Source: an uncultured Acidimicrobiaceae bacterium (GTDB taxonomy: Bacteria > Actinomycetota > Acidimicrobiia > Spongiisociales > UBA5794). From it: 6,205 bases of DNA. Positions within the stretch are counted from its first letter, which is position 1. Every line of letters starts with the position of its first letter. The stretch covers positions 1 through 6,205 of the forward strand of contig CAMYJM010000167.1 in NCBI GenBank assembly GCA_947258635.1, given 5' to 3'. The notes beneath the pieces were generated by a model. The model made no database searches. It had not been told where the DNA came from and was given only the letters and a program-made list of their open reading frames with translations. A program made the translations under genes and the position numbers. Shown one piece after another: positions 1 to 5,678 of this stretch.

Positions 1-1
1 G

Positions 2-130
2 ACGATACGGCGACCCGGCTTGGCCCAGACGCTCTAAGGCATCGCTGCCACCGGCCCCGATGCGTTCTACCGAGGAGTCGTCGCCGAGGAAATCGTCGCC
101 GCAACCGCCGGCGGCCTGACTCATGATGAT
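2..130 (+). pseudogene. Interrupted upstream part of gamma-glutamyltransferase, in-frame TAA at 35-37
   Basis: Read in the frame of the downstream GGT ORF, bases 2-34 give TIRRPGLAQTL, then TAA at 35-37, then GIAATGPDAFYRG and on through VVAEEIVAATAGGLTHDD into the ORF at 131. Both sides match the GGT large-subunit pattern (P-x-LAxTL, then IAxxGxxAFYxGxxAxxIV, then G-x-L-x-x-x-DL), so the stop falls inside a conserved stretch with no frame change. A one-base change from GAA, CAA or AAA would explain it. No ATG, GTG or TTG lies in frame between the stop and TTG 131. Either the gene is a real nonsense pseudogene or the base is an assembly or sequencing error. The start of the gene lies before the window. 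Confidence 0.7.
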
Positions 131-1045
131 TTGGCCGCCGTGAGCGTTGACTGGGTCGACCCGATCGGCATCGACGTGTTCGGGCTCACAGCGTGGACGG
201 TGCCGCCCAACACCCAGGGATACGTGGGCCTGGCGGCGTGCTGGCTGTTCGACCAGATGGGTCCACCACGAGACCCCGGCGATCCCGCCTTCGTCCATGC
301 CACGATCGAGGCGTACCGGGCCGTCGCCTGGGAACGTGACGACCTCGTCTCCGACCCGGCGACCGCTCCTCTTGACCAAGCCGAATTGCTGTCCACCGAT
401 CGGCTGGGGGCCCGCCTGAGTTCGCTCAGCCTCGATGCCGCCGCCACCTGGCCGGCGCCGGCACCGGCACCCGGTGGCACCGCCTACATGTGCGTTCGCG
501 ACGGCGACGGTGTCGGGGTATCTCTGATTCAATCGAACTTCGCGGGCATCGGTACCGGCCTATCTGCCGGAGACACCGGCGTCTTTCTGCACAATCGCGG
601 CGCCGGGTTCAACCTCGTCGCAGGCCATCCCAATGAGTTGACTCCGGGCCGGCGGCCGCTGCACACGCTTTCTCCCACCCTGTGGACCCGGGACGGTGAC
701 CTCCGGCTTCTCCTCGGCACCCGCGGCGGGCATTATCAGCCACAGCTCGTGCTGCAGGTAGCAGCGCACCTTCTCTACAGCGACGCGCCCCGAGCGGCCA
801 GCCAGCCTGCTCCGCGGTGGCAGGTCGACGGATGGGGCCCCGCAGAGGAACCGATCGTCCACGTCGAAGAGCGCACCGACTCGGCCATCGTTGCCGGCCT
901 CGAAGCAAGGGGCCATCGAGTGGAGCGGGTCTCCGACTGGAATGGCGGATGGGGGCCCGTCTCGCTGATCGGCATCGAGGAGGACGAGGTCTATGCGGCG
1001 GCCGATCCCCGGACCGCGGCATCCGCTGCGCTCATGAGCGAATGA
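131..1045 (+). CDS. Gamma-glutamyltransferase family protein, C-terminal part (YwrD-like), probably a disrupted gene
   Basis: GGTs are N-terminal nucleophile hydrolases that cleave themselves before a threonine and transfer or hydrolyse gamma-glutamyl groups, for example from glutathione. This 304-residue ORF covers the end of the large subunit and the whole small subunit. Visible motifs are the VPPNTQG segment (residues 24-30), the processing site GGT-AYM with predicted nucleophile Thr117, SLIQSNF (131-137), FLHNRGAGF (152-160), HTLSPT (178-183) and the oxyanion-type GTRGG (196-200), ending in the family-typical AAADPR. QSNF and NRG at these places resemble the YwrD-like bacterial branch more than E. 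coli GGT. The TTG at 131 is only the first possible start after the in-frame TAA at 35-37. It has no convincing ribosome site and cuts into conserved sequence, so it is probably not a native start. A fragment lacking most of the large subunit should be inactive. Family assignment is firm; functionality is doubtful. Confidence 0.85.
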   Translation: MAAVSVDWVDPIGIDVFGLTAWTVPPNTQGYVGLAACWLFDQMGPPRDPGDPAFVHATIEAYRAVAWERDDLVSDPATAPLDQAELLSTDRLGARLSSLSLDAAATWPAPAPAPGGTAYMCVRDGDGVGVSLIQSNFAGIGTGLSAGDTGVFLHNRGAGFNLVAGHPNELTPGRRPLHTLSPTLWTRDGDLRLLLGTRGGHYQPQLVLQVAAHLLYSDAPRAASQPAPRWQVDGWGPAEEPIVHVEERTDSAIVAGLEARGHRVERVSDWNGGWGPVSLIGIEEDEVYAAADPRTAASAALMSE

Positions 1046-1191
1046 GCCCTTCGGGTACGGTCCGGACATGCGAGTGCGGTCAGCCAATGGTCCGCCACCA
1101 CGCCCGATTGCTGGCGATCGGCGGCTCAACTCGATGTGCCTCCCCGGAGAAAGGGCCCCGCCGGCAACGTAGTACCGAGCCCAACGGAAAT

Positions 1192-1205
1192 CGGCGCTCG
1201 CGCCG
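1192..1205 (-). terminator. Candidate weak terminator hairpin downstream of acs
   Basis: In the convergent spacer between the GGT fragment (ending 1045) and acs (ending 1287), bases 1192-1196 (CGGCG) pair with 1201-1205 (CGCCG) around a four-base loop. Read on the minus strand, the hairpin starts about 80 nt after the acs stop and is followed by ATTTCC, a poor U-tract. A short GC stem with a weak T run is common in high-GC genomes, so this is only a candidate. The rest of the 241-nt spacer shows no gene or RNA that I can support. Confidence 0.3.
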
Positions 1206-1286
1206 CGGCAAAAGAAGGAGTCTGGCCCGGAACGTGGCACGCAGCACCCGCGGCCCAACAGTGCCGGCCTCGCGTCGGCTCGGAAC

Positions 1287-3254
1287 TCAGTCGTCGCTGG
1301 TTGCCGCCGCCGCCATGTCCGCGATGTCTTTCACAATGTCGGCGTTGGCCAGCGTCGTCACATCGCCGAGCTGGCGCTGCTCCGAGATGTCCCGCAGCAG
1401 ACGCCGCATGATCTTGCCCGACCGCGTCTTGGGGACGTCCGGAGTGAACACGATGCTCGCCGGCTTAGCGATCGGCCCAATGGAGGTGGCGACGTGGTTG
1501 CGCAGTTCGGCCAGGAGATCGTCGTTCCCTTCGAAGCCTTCCCGCAGGCTGACAAAGGCCGCAATTGCCTGTCCGGTCAGCTCGTCCTTGCGGCCCACGA
1601 CCGCCGCCTCGGCCACCGCCGGGTGCGACACCAGGGCCGACTCGACCTCCATCGTCGAGATGTTGTGGCCGGCGACCAGCATGACGTCGTCGACCCGGCC
1701 GAGCAGCCACAGGTAGCCGTCCTCGTCGATCTTGGCACCGTCGCCGGGGAAGTACATCCCGTCGAAGCGTGACCAGTAGGTGTCGACGTAGCGCTCGTCG
1801 TCGCCCCAGATGGACCGCAACATCGACGGCCACGGTCCCCTGATGACCAGGAAACCGCCTTCGCCCCGAGAAACGGAGTTGCCCGCCTCGTCGACCACGT
1901 CGGCCTGAATGCCCGGCATCGCGATCGTGGCCGTCCCCGGCTTGGTTGTCGTGACGCCGGGTAGCGGAGAGATCATGATCGAGCCGGTTTCGGTCTGCCA
2001 CCAGGTGTCGACGATCGGTATGTCCACCGGCCCGATGTTCTGCTGATACCACATCCATGCCTCGGGGTTGATCGGCTCCCCCACAGTGCCGAGCAGGCGC
2101 AGGCTCGTTAGATCGTGGCGCTGCGGGTATTCCACGCCCCACTTCATGAACGCCCGGATCGCCGTCGGCGCCGTGTAGAGCTGGGTCACGTTGTACTTCT
2201 CGATGATCGCCCAGAGCCGATCCTTGTCCGGGAAGTCTGGCGTGCCCTCGTACATGACACTCGTGGTGAGGTTGGCGAGCGGCCCGTAGACGATGTAGGT
2301 GTGGCCGGTCACCCAGCCGATGTCGGCGGCGCACCACCAGATGTCCTCGTCGGGCTTGATATCGAACACATAGCTGTGGGTCGCGGTTGCGCCGGCTAGG
2401 TAGCCACCGCCCGTGTGCATGATGCCTTTGGGCTTACCGGTCGTTCCCGACGTATACAGGATGTAGAGCAGGTCCTCGGCATTCATCACTTCCGGGGGAC
2501 ATTCCGTGGACTGATCCGCCACGAGGTCATGCCACCACACGTCACGGCCTGCGACCATCGGCACTCCGTGCTTGGTGCGTTCCAGGACGATGCAATGCTC
2601 GATCAGGTCTGTCCGCTCTATCGCCGTATCGGCGGCGCCTTTGAGATCGACGACCTTGCCGCGCCGCCACGATCCATCGCAGGTGATCAGCACCTTGCTC
2701 GTAGCATCCTCGACTCGATCGACGATGGCGTCCGATGAGAACCCACCGAAGATGACCGAGTGCGGGGCGCCGATCCGGGCGCAGGCCAGCATCGCGATGG
2801 CGAGTTCCGGGACCATCCCCATGTAGATGGCGACCCGATCGCCCTTGCCGACCCCAAGGGATTTCAATCCGTTGGCGAAACGGTTGACCTCATCTCCGAG
2901 TTCCTGATACGTGATTACCCGGTCGTCGCCCGGCTCTCCCTCCCAGTAGTAGGCGACCTTGTCGCCGTGGCCGGCCGCGAGATGGCGGTCGATGCAGTTG
3001 TACGTGACGTTGAGCTCGCCGTCGACGAACCACTTGAAGAACGGCGGGTTGGAGTCATCGAGCACCACCGTCGGCTCCCTGAACCACGAGATGCGCTGCC
3101 GCGCCTCGCGTTCCCAAAAGCCGATCGGGTCGGCCGCGGCCGCTTCGTGGATCCCCGGCTGCGCGTTCGCGCGAGCCGTGAACTCGGGTGATGGCGGGAA
3201 CTTCCGATCCTCGTGAAGCAGGTTCTCGATCGCCTGAGTCGGGTTGTCGGCCAC
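1287..3254 (-). CDS. acs: Acetyl-CoA synthetase (acetate--CoA ligase, AMP-forming)
   Basis: Acs activates acetate with ATP to acetyl-AMP and then forms acetyl-CoA, in the cytoplasm. The 655-residue product is the usual family length. Visible in order are the N-terminal Acs domain with WFVDGELNVTYNCIDRH (75-91), the adenylate-forming P-loop YTSGTTGKPKG (267-277), TWWQTETG (417-424), GDGAKIDEDGYLWLLGR (504-520) and the C-terminal PKTRSGKIMRR (608-618). Residues matching the Salmonella acetate pocket are all present at a constant offset of five: Val315, Thr316, Val391 and Trp419. Lys614 matches the catalytic Lys609 that is inactivated by acetylation in the Pat/CobB-type system, so the enzyme could be under that control. 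The hinge segment reads VAGHNIST (527-534) where enterobacterial enzymes have VSGHRLGT. The GTG start at 3252-3254 is chosen because GAGAGGAG sits 5 nt upstream and Acs homology begins here. The frame stays open further upstream, but that part has no Acs similarity. Confidence 0.96.
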   Translation of the reverse strand: MADNPTQAIENLLHEDRKFPPSPEFTARANAQPGIHEAAAADPIGFWEREARQRISWFREPTVVLDDSNPPFFKWFVDGELNVTYNCIDRHLAAGHGDKVAYYWEGEPGDDRVITYQELGDEVNRFANGLKSLGVGKGDRVAIYMGMVPELAIAMLACARIGAPHSVIFGGFSSDAIVDRVEDATSKVLITCDGSWRRGKVVDLKGAADTAIERTDLIEHCIVLERTKHGVPMVAGRDVWWHDLVADQSTECPPEVMNAEDLLYILYTSGTTGKPKGIMHTGGGYLAGATATHSYVFDIKPDEDIWWCAADIGWVTGHTYIVYGPLANLTTSVMYEGTPDFPDKDRLWAIIEKYNVTQLYTAPTAIRAFMKWGVEYPQRHDLTSLRLLGTVGEPINPEAWMWYQQNIGPVDIPIVDTWWQTETGSIMISPLPGVTTTKPGTATIAMPGIQADVVDEAGNSVSRGEGGFLVIRGPWPSMLRSIWGDDERYVDTYWSRFDGMYFPGDGAKIDEDGYLWLLGRVDDVMLVAGHNISTMEVESALVSHPAVAEAAVVGRKDELTGQAIAAFVSLREGFEGNDDLLAELRNHVATSIGPIAKPASIVFTPDVPKTRSGKIMRRLLRDISEQRQLGDVTTLANADIVKDIADMAAAATSDD

Positions 3255-3259
3255 ACCAG

Positions 3260-3267
3260 CTCCTCTC
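3260..3267 (-). promoter_or_regulatory. Strong ribosome binding site of acs
   Basis: On the minus strand GAGAGGAG lies 5 nt before the GTG at 3254. It is the best Shine-Dalgarno match in the window and decides the acs start against the long open extension reaching 3659. The 92-nt gap to the upstream gene may also hold the acs promoter, but no convincing -35/-10 pair was found. Confidence 0.75.
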
Positions 3268-3346
3268 ACGTAGCAACTAGGCCGACACGGTAACGCATAG
3301 CTCCCCGGCTTTGCGTCGCGAGGGCTCCGGTCGCCGCCGCGTCCAT

Positions 3347-4309
3347 CTAGCGATCGAAAAACCCTTCGACGTGCGCGATATCGCCTACGGGAACCTGACG
3401 GCGACGGCGCTGGCGGCGTCCCCACAGCGCGAGCCCGACGGCAGCCACGAGGGCGCCACCGGCGATGAGCACGCCGCCCACCCAGTCTCGTGCCTCGTGG
3501 GCACCTTGGAGCAGCTCTTGACGCAACGCCGCCCGCCAGGCGAGCTCGGCTGCCGCCCACACCTCGGGTTCGGGCTGCTGGAGAACGCTCGTGCCGCGCT
3601 GAGACACCGCGTCCTCGACGAGGGCACCTATCGGGCTTTCCTGGTATTCCGGATTCCACACCGACATCGGTTCCTGAGCTCCCGCAAACCAGTCAGAAGC
3701 CGGCGCGTTGCCGCGCGGATCGCTGTAGAAAGTGGCGACTCGCATCGTCGACCGATGCGCCGCCAGCCTCCCGTTGAGTCGGGCCGCATACCACTGCGCT
3801 ATCGCACTCGCCAGCGGCTCCGGGTACCCGGTATCACCGGCATCCGATGCCACTCGCCACAGGGCGATATGGGTGAATCCCTGTGCAATTGCATCTGCCA
3901 CCAGGCGAGCCTGCTGCGTGTCAACGAAGAGGAGCGCCTCGTCGGCGAATCGGGCGGCGTGGAGCCGTTGTCCTGGAGGAAGAAGTCCCGCGTCCTGAAG
4001 TGCCGACCCGTCGAGGGCGACGTCGGGGCCGAACAGGCACAGCGTCGTATCCGGAAAAGCTCCCAGGTCGGAGCGCAGCAGCGAGGCGATCTCGAACGCA
4101 TGATCGGCGAAGCGCGCCGCCATCGCCGGTTTGAGTGCGGCGGTGGATACCGTCACGCCGTCGTCGACCGCGACGAGCGTCCAATCCGGTTCAGGAAATC
4201 GCTCGTCGCAACGCGATTCCGTCTGCGCGCCGACATCAGACGCAACAGCGCTGACCGCGACCACCAGCAGCGCCGCGAGCAAGGCCCGCCGGTTCCGGCG
4301 GTTGGTCAT
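3347..4309 (-). CDS. Secreted, C-terminally membrane-anchored protein with a degenerate gluzincin/peptidase-MA-like domain
   Basis: The 320-residue product has an N-terminal signal peptide: basic MTNRRNRR, a hydrophobic core at 9-24, and a likely cleavage after VGA at residue 28. A C-terminal transmembrane helix at about 277-296 is followed by RRQRRRR (298-304) and a short cytoplasmic tail, so residues 29-276 should be outside the cell. Two cysteines, Cys34 and Cys91, could form a disulfide. The middle resembles bacterial peptidase-MA-like ectodomains: a strand TLCLFG, then LLFVDT, then a helix where HExxH would be expected, then YPEPLASAIAQWYAARL, which recalls the PxWLxEGxAxY helix. The would-be metal site reads QGFTH (143-147), and the glutamate of the second helix is not seen, so if the reading is right this is a non-catalytic relative. 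The domain match is my inference from weak pattern similarity. Signal peptide and membrane anchor are clear. It lies 92 nt upstream of acs on the same strand; no functional link is evident. Confidence 0.8.
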   Translation of the reverse strand: MTNRRNRRALLAALLVVAVSAVASDVGAQTESRCDERFPEPDWTLVAVDDGVTVSTAALKPAMAARFADHAFEIASLLRSDLGAFPDTTLCLFGPDVALDGSALQDAGLLPPGQRLHAARFADEALLFVDTQQARLVADAIAQGFTHIALWRVASDAGDTGYPEPLASAIAQWYAARLNGRLAAHRSTMRVATFYSDPRGNAPASDWFAGAQEPMSVWNPEYQESPIGALVEDAVSQRGTSVLQQPEPEVWAAAELAWRAALRQELLQGAHEARDWVGGVLIAGGALVAAVGLALWGRRQRRRRQVPVGDIAHVEGFFDR

Positions 4310-4315
4310 ACCAGA

Positions 4316-4321
4316 ACGCTA
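4316..4321 (-). promoter_or_regulatory. Candidate -10 element of a leaderless promoter for the membrane-anchored ectodomain gene
   Basis: On the minus strand TAGCGT (TAnnnT pattern) ends 6 nt before the ATG at 4309. A transcript starting about 7 nt downstream would begin at the start codon itself. No Shine-Dalgarno sequence is visible before this ATG, which fits a leaderless mRNA, a common arrangement in Actinobacteria. No good -35 hexamer was found, and the hexamer is short, so chance is possible. Confidence 0.35.
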
Positions 4322-4375
4322 CCGCACATGCCGGCAAACACTGCGGTGACCTCCCACTTATTGGTGCGCGTCGGC

Positions 4376-4405
4376 TTGCGGCGAGGCGGGTCGTCTTCCT
4401 AGCCT
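4376..4405 (+). promoter_or_regulatory. Candidate sigma-70-type promoter for the muralytic gene
   Basis: TTGCGG at 4376-4381 and TAGCCT at 4400-4405 are separated by 18 nt on the plus strand. Transcription would start near 4412, giving a leader of about 80 nt before the start codon at 4492. The -35 keeps only the TTG of the consensus and the -10 matches the TAnnnT pattern. It lies in the divergent intergenic region and faces the right way. Confidence 0.35.
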
Positions 4406-4414
4406 CACCACACC

Positions 4415-4436
4415 GGTCCCCCAGCGCTGCGGGACC
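4415..4436 (+). repeat. 22-bp imperfect palindrome in the leader region of the muralytic gene
   Basis: The arms GGTCCC (4415-4420) and GGGACC (4431-4436) flank the perfect palindrome CAGCGCTG (4422-4429), with a single C opposite C mismatch at 4421/4430. The element is symmetric over 22 bp. It sits just after the candidate start site near 4412, so it could be an operator for a dimeric regulator or a hairpin at the 5' end of the mRNA. Its symmetry is seen directly; the role is inferred. Confidence 0.5.
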
Positions 4437-4475
4437 TACTCACGGTCGCAGCCGCGAGCGACTCGTGTTGGGATG

Positions 4476-4487
4476 AGGAAGGCGGAG
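4476..4487 (+). promoter_or_regulatory. Purine-rich ribosome binding region of the muralytic gene
   Basis: The run AGGAAGGCGGAG precedes TTG 4492 and in-frame GTG 4498. AGGAAGG ends 9 nt before the TTG, while GGAG (4484-4487) lies 4 nt before the TTG and 10 nt before the GTG. Either start is possible and they differ by only two residues. An in-frame TGA at 4474-4476 rules out starts further upstream. Confidence 0.5.
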
Positions 4488-4491
4488 ATCT

Positions 4492-5295
4492 TTGAAGGTG
4501 CATCGCCCCAAGGCGTTCGCCGGTTTCTTGATAGTGGGCTTGCTCGCACTCGTTGGCTTCGCCGCGTTCTCCGCAACCGGGGCCCGGGCGGCGCCGCCCG
4601 CCGCCATCCCCGATGTGAGTGCCCGAGTCGCGGGAGCACTCCTCGGGGTTGATCTGGGACCAGATGCCGAGGACGTCCGCTCGGCCGCCCCTCGAGGTCA
4701 ATCAGGTGCCGACGCGATACCGGCTCCCGACACAACCACGGCACCTGCGGCCGAGCCCACGACCGCCCCGACGACAACGGCCGCCTCGAAGGCACCGGCC
4801 ACGACGACCACCACTGTGGCGCCGGCAACCACAACATCGCCGACAACCAGCCCCCCGACCACCAACCCCCCGACCACAACCAGCCCCCCGACCACAACCA
4901 GCCCCCCGACCACAACCTCCCCCCCGACGACGACCAGCACGAGCCCCTACCCGCCCGGCGTGGTCGGCGGGATCCGGGATGTCGAGGAGTGGCGCCCGCT
5001 CGTCGAGCAGTACTTCCCACCCGAGCGAGTCGAGGAAGCGCTGTCGGTGATGGAATGCGAGAGTCAAGGCAACCCGCTCGCGCAGAATCCCCGCACGCTG
5101 GCGACCGGACTGTTCCAGTTCATTCCGAGCACGTGGGACTGGGCGTCCAATCGGGCAGGCTGGGACGGACATAGCGCATTCGAGCCTGAGGCCAACATCG
5201 CCGCCGCCGCCTGGTTGGTGGCTGCGACCATCGCCGTCGAACATCCCGGCGGACCATGGGCGCACTGGACGTGCCAGCCGGCGACGGCCGAATAG
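4492..5295 (+). CDS. Secreted lysozyme-like / lytic transglycosylase with Thr/Pro-rich linker
   Basis: The 267-residue protein is predicted to be exported and to cleave the glycan strands of peptidoglycan. Residues 1-33 form a signal peptide (MKVHRPK, hydrophobic core 9-29, cleavage near ARA-A). Residues about 79-155 are a low-complexity Thr/Pro/Ser/Ala linker, typical of wall-spanning actinobacterial proteins. The C-terminal domain (about 162-262) has the lysozyme-like signature VMECESQGNP with predicted catalytic Glu190, then TLATGLFQFIPSTWDWA (202-218), the helix EANIAAAAWLV (233-243) and a terminal WAHWTCQ (256-262). Cys189 and Cys261 could form a disulfide, as in Rpf-like and related domains. 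It is closest to the SLT/LT-like fold; whether it is a lytic transglycosylase, a muramidase or a resuscitation-promoting factor relative cannot be settled by eye. The start is TTG 4492 or GTG 4498. It is followed by two co-directional genes but may have its own promoter and leader. Confidence 0.88.
   Translation: MKVHRPKAFAGFLIVGLLALVGFAAFSATGARAAPPAAIPDVSARVAGALLGVDLGPDAEDVRSAAPRGQSGADAIPAPDTTTAPAAEPTTAPTTTAASKAPATTTTTVAPATTTSPTTSPPTTNPPTTTSPPTTTSPPTTTSPPTTTSTSPYPPGVVGGIRDVEEWRPLVEQYFPPERVEEALSVMECESQGNPLAQNPRTLATGLFQFIPSTWDWASNRAGWDGHSAFEPEANIAAAAWLVAATIAVEHPGGPWAHWTCQPATAE
4852..4938 (+). repeat. Tandem 18-bp repeat encoding the PPTTTS linker
   Basis: Within the linker the 18-bp unit CCCCCGACCACAACCAGC repeats in frame. 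Copies at 4867-4884 and 4885-4902 are identical, 4903-4920 differs at two bases of its last codon (TCC for AGC), 4921-4938 is diverged at the third position of two codons, and 4852-4866 is a shorter 15-bp relative. Each unit encodes PPTTTS. The near identity suggests recent slippage-type expansion, so copy number may differ between strains without breaking the frame. Confidence 0.85.
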
Positions 5296-5298
5296 CGG

Positions 5299-5314
5299 GG
5301 CCGGCTCACCGGCC
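5299..5314 (+). repeat. Inverted repeat GGCCGG-CTCA-CCGGCC between the muralytic gene and the HhH gene
   Basis: A perfect 6-bp stem (5299-5304 with 5309-5314) around a CTCA loop starts 3 nt after the stop codon of the muralytic gene (TAG, 5293-5295) and ends directly before TAAACT (5315-5320). There is no T-tract, so it is a weak intrinsic terminator at best. Its position just upstream of the candidate -10 also allows an operator role. Confidence 0.45.
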
Positions 5315-5320
5315 TAAACT
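5315..5320 (+). promoter_or_regulatory. Candidate -10 element of a leaderless promoter for the HhH gene and rlmN
   Basis: TAAACT (TAnnnT pattern, only three bases from TATAAT) ends 7 nt before the ATG at 5328. Transcription from it would start at or within a couple of bases of the ATG, and no Shine-Dalgarno sequence precedes that codon. No recognisable -35 is visible. If real, it lets the HhH gene and rlmN be expressed apart from the muralytic gene. Confidence 0.4.
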
Positions 5321-5327
5321 CAGTCAT

Positions 5328-5675
5328 ATGAAGAAGCTGTTCAAGCTATTGACGCTGATCGCCTTCGCAGCAGGCCTTGCCTGGCTGCTGCGCGACCAGC
5401 TCGTCCCGGGACCGACCGCGCCGACGTCGCACCCGCCACCCTTCCGCACTCCGCCCGAGCGGCCCCACCCGGCAGCCGTGCCGCCGGCCCCGGCGGCGGA
5501 CGACCTGACCCGGGTCAACGGCATCGGCCCCGTCTACGCCGGCAAGCTGGCCGCGGCCGGTATCACGACGTTCCGGGACCTGGCCGGCGCCGACGCCGAC
5601 CGCGTGGCCGCCCAGGCCGGGTTGCCTCGCGACCGGGTGGCCGACTGGATTGGCAAGGCAGCCGACCTGGCGTAG
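5328..5675 (+). CDS. Small membrane-anchored helix-hairpin-helix protein
   Basis: The 115-residue product starts MKKLFK and has one hydrophobic helix (about 7-21). A Pro-rich linker (26-57) with three PPP/PP clusters follows, then a C-terminal helix-hairpin-helix domain: DDLTRVNGIGPVYAGKLAAAGITTFRDLA (58-86) plus a second helical part ending ADLA. The GIGP hairpin (65-68) and the AGIxTFRDLA continuation match the HhH type found in small proteins with a predicted flap-endonuclease-like or DUF4332/COG3743-type domain, which are thought to bind DNA or act as protein modules. No nuclease active site is visible. The positive N-terminus predicts that the HhH part faces outward, as in the competence protein ComEA, although ComEA has a different pair of HhH motifs. 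The ATG at 5328 is chosen because it begins the hydrophobic segment; the frame upstream overlaps the preceding gene. The stop is 3 nt before rlmN. Exact function unknown. Confidence 0.82.
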   Translation: MKKLFKLLTLIAFAAGLAWLLRDQLVPGPTAPTSHPPPFRTPPERPHPAAVPPAPAADDLTRVNGIGPVYAGKLAAAGITTFRDLAGADADRVAAQAGLPRDRVADWIGKAADLA

Positions 5676-5678
5676 CCG

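Noticed and set aside
560..1258. Minus-strand open frame opposite the GGT gene
   Set aside because: It shows no recognisable domain and lies opposite a reading frame with a full set of GGT motifs.
1042..1716. An ORF starting with ATG 1042, overlapping the GGT stop as ATGA and encoding a CECG...C segment that could suggest a small zinc-ribbon protein
   Set aside because: After about 30 residues it is Arg/Ser-rich low-complexity sequence and it runs far into the antisense of acs, as expected of a spurious open frame in high-GC DNA. No second complete metal-binding pair is visible.
3255..3659. N-terminal extension of acs by 135 residues, the frame being open back to 3659
   Set aside because: The extension has Arg/Gly/Ala-rich shadow composition and overlaps the real gene ending at 3347. 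The strong RBS and the beginning of Acs similarity both place the start at 3254.
3311..4402. Long plus-strand open frame opposite the membrane-anchored ectodomain gene
   Set aside because: It is Arg/His-rich with no motif, while the minus-strand product has a clear signal peptide, transmembrane anchor and normal composition.
4406..4491. A possible c-di-AMP (ydaO-type) riboswitch before the muralytic gene, since such switches control wall hydrolases in Actinobacteria
   Set aside because: The leader is under 90 nt and I could not find the conserved core blocks of that riboswitch class; only simple hairpins are visible.
4698..4940. Minus-strand frame with repeated VVVGGLVVVGG-like hydrophobic sequence
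   Set aside because: It is the antisense reading of the Thr/Pro repeat and reflects the repeat's base composition, not a membrane protein gene.
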